Positions 62,477 to 64,000 of a stretch of 64,000 nt of DNA are shown piece by piece. The stretch's first letter is position 1. The number at the start of each line of letters is the position of its first letter. The position numbers and the translations under genes were made by a program. Source of the DNA: Ferruginibacter albus (lineage in GTDB: Bacteria > Bacteroidota > Bacteroidia > Chitinophagales > Chitinophagaceae); NCBI RefSeq assembly GCF_020042285.1, contig NZ_CP083388.1:3250001-3314000 (forward strand), written 5' to 3'. Under the pieces are notes generated by a model. It was not told the origin of the DNA. It did no database searches and worked only from the letters and a program-made list of their open reading frames with translations.

Positions 62477-64000
62477 TTATATGCTGAAGGCGGTATCAAT
62501 TATTTGTGCCTGTTCTTTTGCGTGAATCTTAGAATAGCCGGTTGCGGTAGCTGCGCTTGCAGCACGACTTACAATATAAAAATTAATGTTCTTTAAATTC
62601 ATACGCAAGAAAGTAGCAGCGCCCATATTCAAAGGCTCTTCCTGTACCCAATGCCAGATAGCTTTGCTGTATTTTTTATACAACTCATCCAATTGATTTT
62701 GTGGCAAAGGATAAATTTGTTCCAAACGAACGATCGCTACATCATTTCTATTTTCTTTTTGTTTACGCTCTAACAGATCAAAATAAACTTTACCGCTGCA
62801 CAACAATACTTTTTTGATTTGTGTTGCATCTGTTACTCCCGTATCATCTATTACTTCTTTAAATCCTCCATTAATAAATTCATCTTTACTGCTGTAGCTT
62901 CCCGGGTGGCGTAAGTTTGCTTTTGGAGAAAAATTGATCAATGGCTTTCTGAACTGCCATGCTAATTGTCTACGGAAAGCATGAAAAAGATTTGCAGCAG
63001 TTGTAACATTGGTAATCACCATGTTCATTTCTGCACACATTTGTAAAAAGCGTTCCATACGAGCACTACTATGTTCAGGACCTTGTCCTTCATAGCCGTG
63101 CGGTAACAACATAACAATGCCGTTCATGCGTTGCCATTTGGTTTCAGCAGCAGCAATAAACTGGTCAATCATCGTTTGAGCGCCGTTGCAGAAATCGCCG
63201 AACTGTGCTTCCCAAATAACCAATGCATTGGGATTTGCCATTGCATACCCATATTCAAAACCCAATACGCCGTATTCACTCAATAAAGAATTATAAATAC
63301 GGAAAGGCGCCTGCATTTCTGTAAAATGATCTAATCTATTATAAGCAGCATTCGTATTTTCATCATAGATCACCGAATGACGATGGCTGAATGTTCCTCT
63401 CTTTACATCCTGTCCGCTCATGCGAACATCTTTACCTTCTATTAATAAGCTTCCATAAGCCATCAATTCACCTGTTGCCCAATCTACTTTATGTTCGTCT
63501 TGAAACAACTTTATTTTATCCTGTAACAGTTTTTCAACTTTACGCAAAGGCTTGAAATCAGCCGGCCATTTCATCAGCGCATCAAATAACAACGTAAAAT
63601 CTTTTTCGCTAATGGCTGTTGAAGGTGATGCATTAAAATCATCTGTTGTTGCTCTGCGCAGGCTTTGCCACCACTCTTCCGGTTTTTGATACGTGTATGG
63701 TAATGGATTCTGTTTTACTTCGTCTAAGCGTTCCTGTAAGTCTGCCAAAAACTTTTTCTCCATTTCCTTTGCTAATGCCTGTGCATCCGGCTCGCCATTC
63801 TGCATTAAGTATTGCGTATAAACTTCACGAGGATTTAAATGCTTATCGATCAAACTATATAATTGAGGTTGCGTGAACTTAGGTTCATCCCCTTCATTAT
63901 GTCCATGTTTGCGATAGCAAACCATATCAATAAAGATATCGCTGTTAAACTCCTGGCGATATTGGGTAGCCAGTTCAACCGCTTTTACTACTGCTTCCGG
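62477..64000 (-). CDS. sucA: 2-oxoglutarate dehydrogenase E1, C-terminal part, truncated by window edge
   Basis: The frame continues without a stop to the right edge, so the first internal ATG (63925) is not the true start. About 508 C-terminal residues are visible of an enzyme usually near 930. The reading starts PEAVVKAVELATQYRQEF and IDMVCYRKHGHNEGDEP, a hallmark of the thiamine-diphosphate-binding E1. Later blocks are FSHRHSVIYDENTNAAY, YGVLGFEYGYAMANPNALVIWEAQFGDF, LLPHGYEGQGPEHSSARMERFL and RQLAWQFRKPLINFSPKANLRHP. It decarboxylates 2-oxoglutarate and passes succinyl groups to SucB. Confidence 0.95.
   Translation of the reverse strand, partial: PEAVVKAVELATQYRQEFNSDIFIDMVCYRKHGHNEGDEPKFTQPQLYSLIDKHLNPREVYTQYLMQNGEPDAQALAKEMEKKFLADLQERLDEVKQNPLPYTYQKPEEWWQSLRRATTDDFNASPSTAISEKDFTLLFDALMKWPADFKPLRKVEKLLQDKIKLFQDEHKVDWATGELMAYGSLLIEGKDVRMSGQDVKRGTFSHRHSVIYDENTNAAYNRLDHFTEMQAPFRIYNSLLSEYGVLGFEYGYAMANPNALVIWEAQFGDFCNGAQTMIDQFIAAAETKWQRMNGIVMLLPHGYEGQGPEHSSARMERFLQMCAEMNMVITNVTTAANLFHAFRRQLAWQFRKPLINFSPKANLRHPGSYSSKDEFINGGFKEVIDDTGVTDATQIKKVLLCSGKVYFDLLERKQKENRNDVAIVRLEQIYPLPQNQLDELYKKYSKAIWHWVQEEPLNMGAATFLRMNLKNINFYIVSRAASAATATGYSKIHAKEQAQIIDTAFSI

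Noticed and set aside
62477-63925. Complete 482-aa protein starting at the ATG at 63925
   Set aside because: The frame stays open to the window edge and the upstream codons encode the conserved E1 segment, so the gene is truncated by the window and not short.

Overview
The window is AT-rich chromosomal DNA from a member of the Bacteroidota, most likely the class Chitinophagia (Chitinophagaceae-like). The evidence is a complete gliding/type IX secretion (T9SS) core operon gldK-gldL-gldM-gldN plus a separate gldB. Several exported proteins also end in T9SS sorting domains (8007-13232, 54891-56819, 61242-62408). Promoters fit the phylum consensus TTTG-N18-20-TAnnTTTG, and Shine-Dalgarno sequences are weak. 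No phage, insertion sequence, tRNA, rRNA or CRISPR array was seen. Genus-level placement is inference.

Layout. 2-3031 is the 3' part of a propeller plus outer-membrane-barrel protein. 3055-7903 is a minus-strand envelope cluster (DUF1361 protein, DgkA-type kinase, ferritin-like protein, DUF4173 protein, small membrane proteins and a winged-helix regulator) with two matching palindromic operators. 8007-13232 encodes a giant secreted esterase/SGNH protein with PKD repeats. 13415-24540 holds a class III aminotransferase, lipoproteins, an MlaD-like lipoprotein, a gamma-carbonic-anhydrase-like protein, rsgA, ybjQ, nadE, gldB, apaG, a ferredoxin-like protein, a SUI1-type factor, nadC and a DUF4783 protein. 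24653-30649 holds gpmI, an ECF sigma factor with a trans-envelope partner, a lipoprotein and uvrC. 30645-30722 may encode a small RNA. 30870-35732 is gldKLMN.

35877-46338 carries a DUF255 thioredoxin-like protein, hemD with a DUF4271 protein, a BamA/TamA-like barrel, hemW, gpsA, and rnc-fabF-acpP. 46551-58019 carries a GNAT acetyltransferase, a TraB/GumN protein with a very long extension, a fused double-ATPase ABC protein, mnmA, a lipoprotein, an S8 peptidase and an RsmB-like methyltransferase. 58083-64000 has sucB and sucA on the minus strand, separated by two plus-strand exported genes.

Themes. Much of the window serves the cell envelope and protein export: T9SS core, T9SS cargo, outer-membrane barrels and many lipoproteins. 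The rest is housekeeping (NAD and heme synthesis, fatty-acid synthesis, tRNA/rRNA modification, ribosome maturation, TCA cycle).

The most unusual non-coding item is an array of about eighteen 21-bp units at 47071-47452, each built on an imperfect 17-bp palindrome. A second minisatellite, with a 42-bp period, lies at 15838-16035. A third theme is a set of genes whose TAnnTTTG box ends four bases before the ATG, suggesting leaderless mRNAs.
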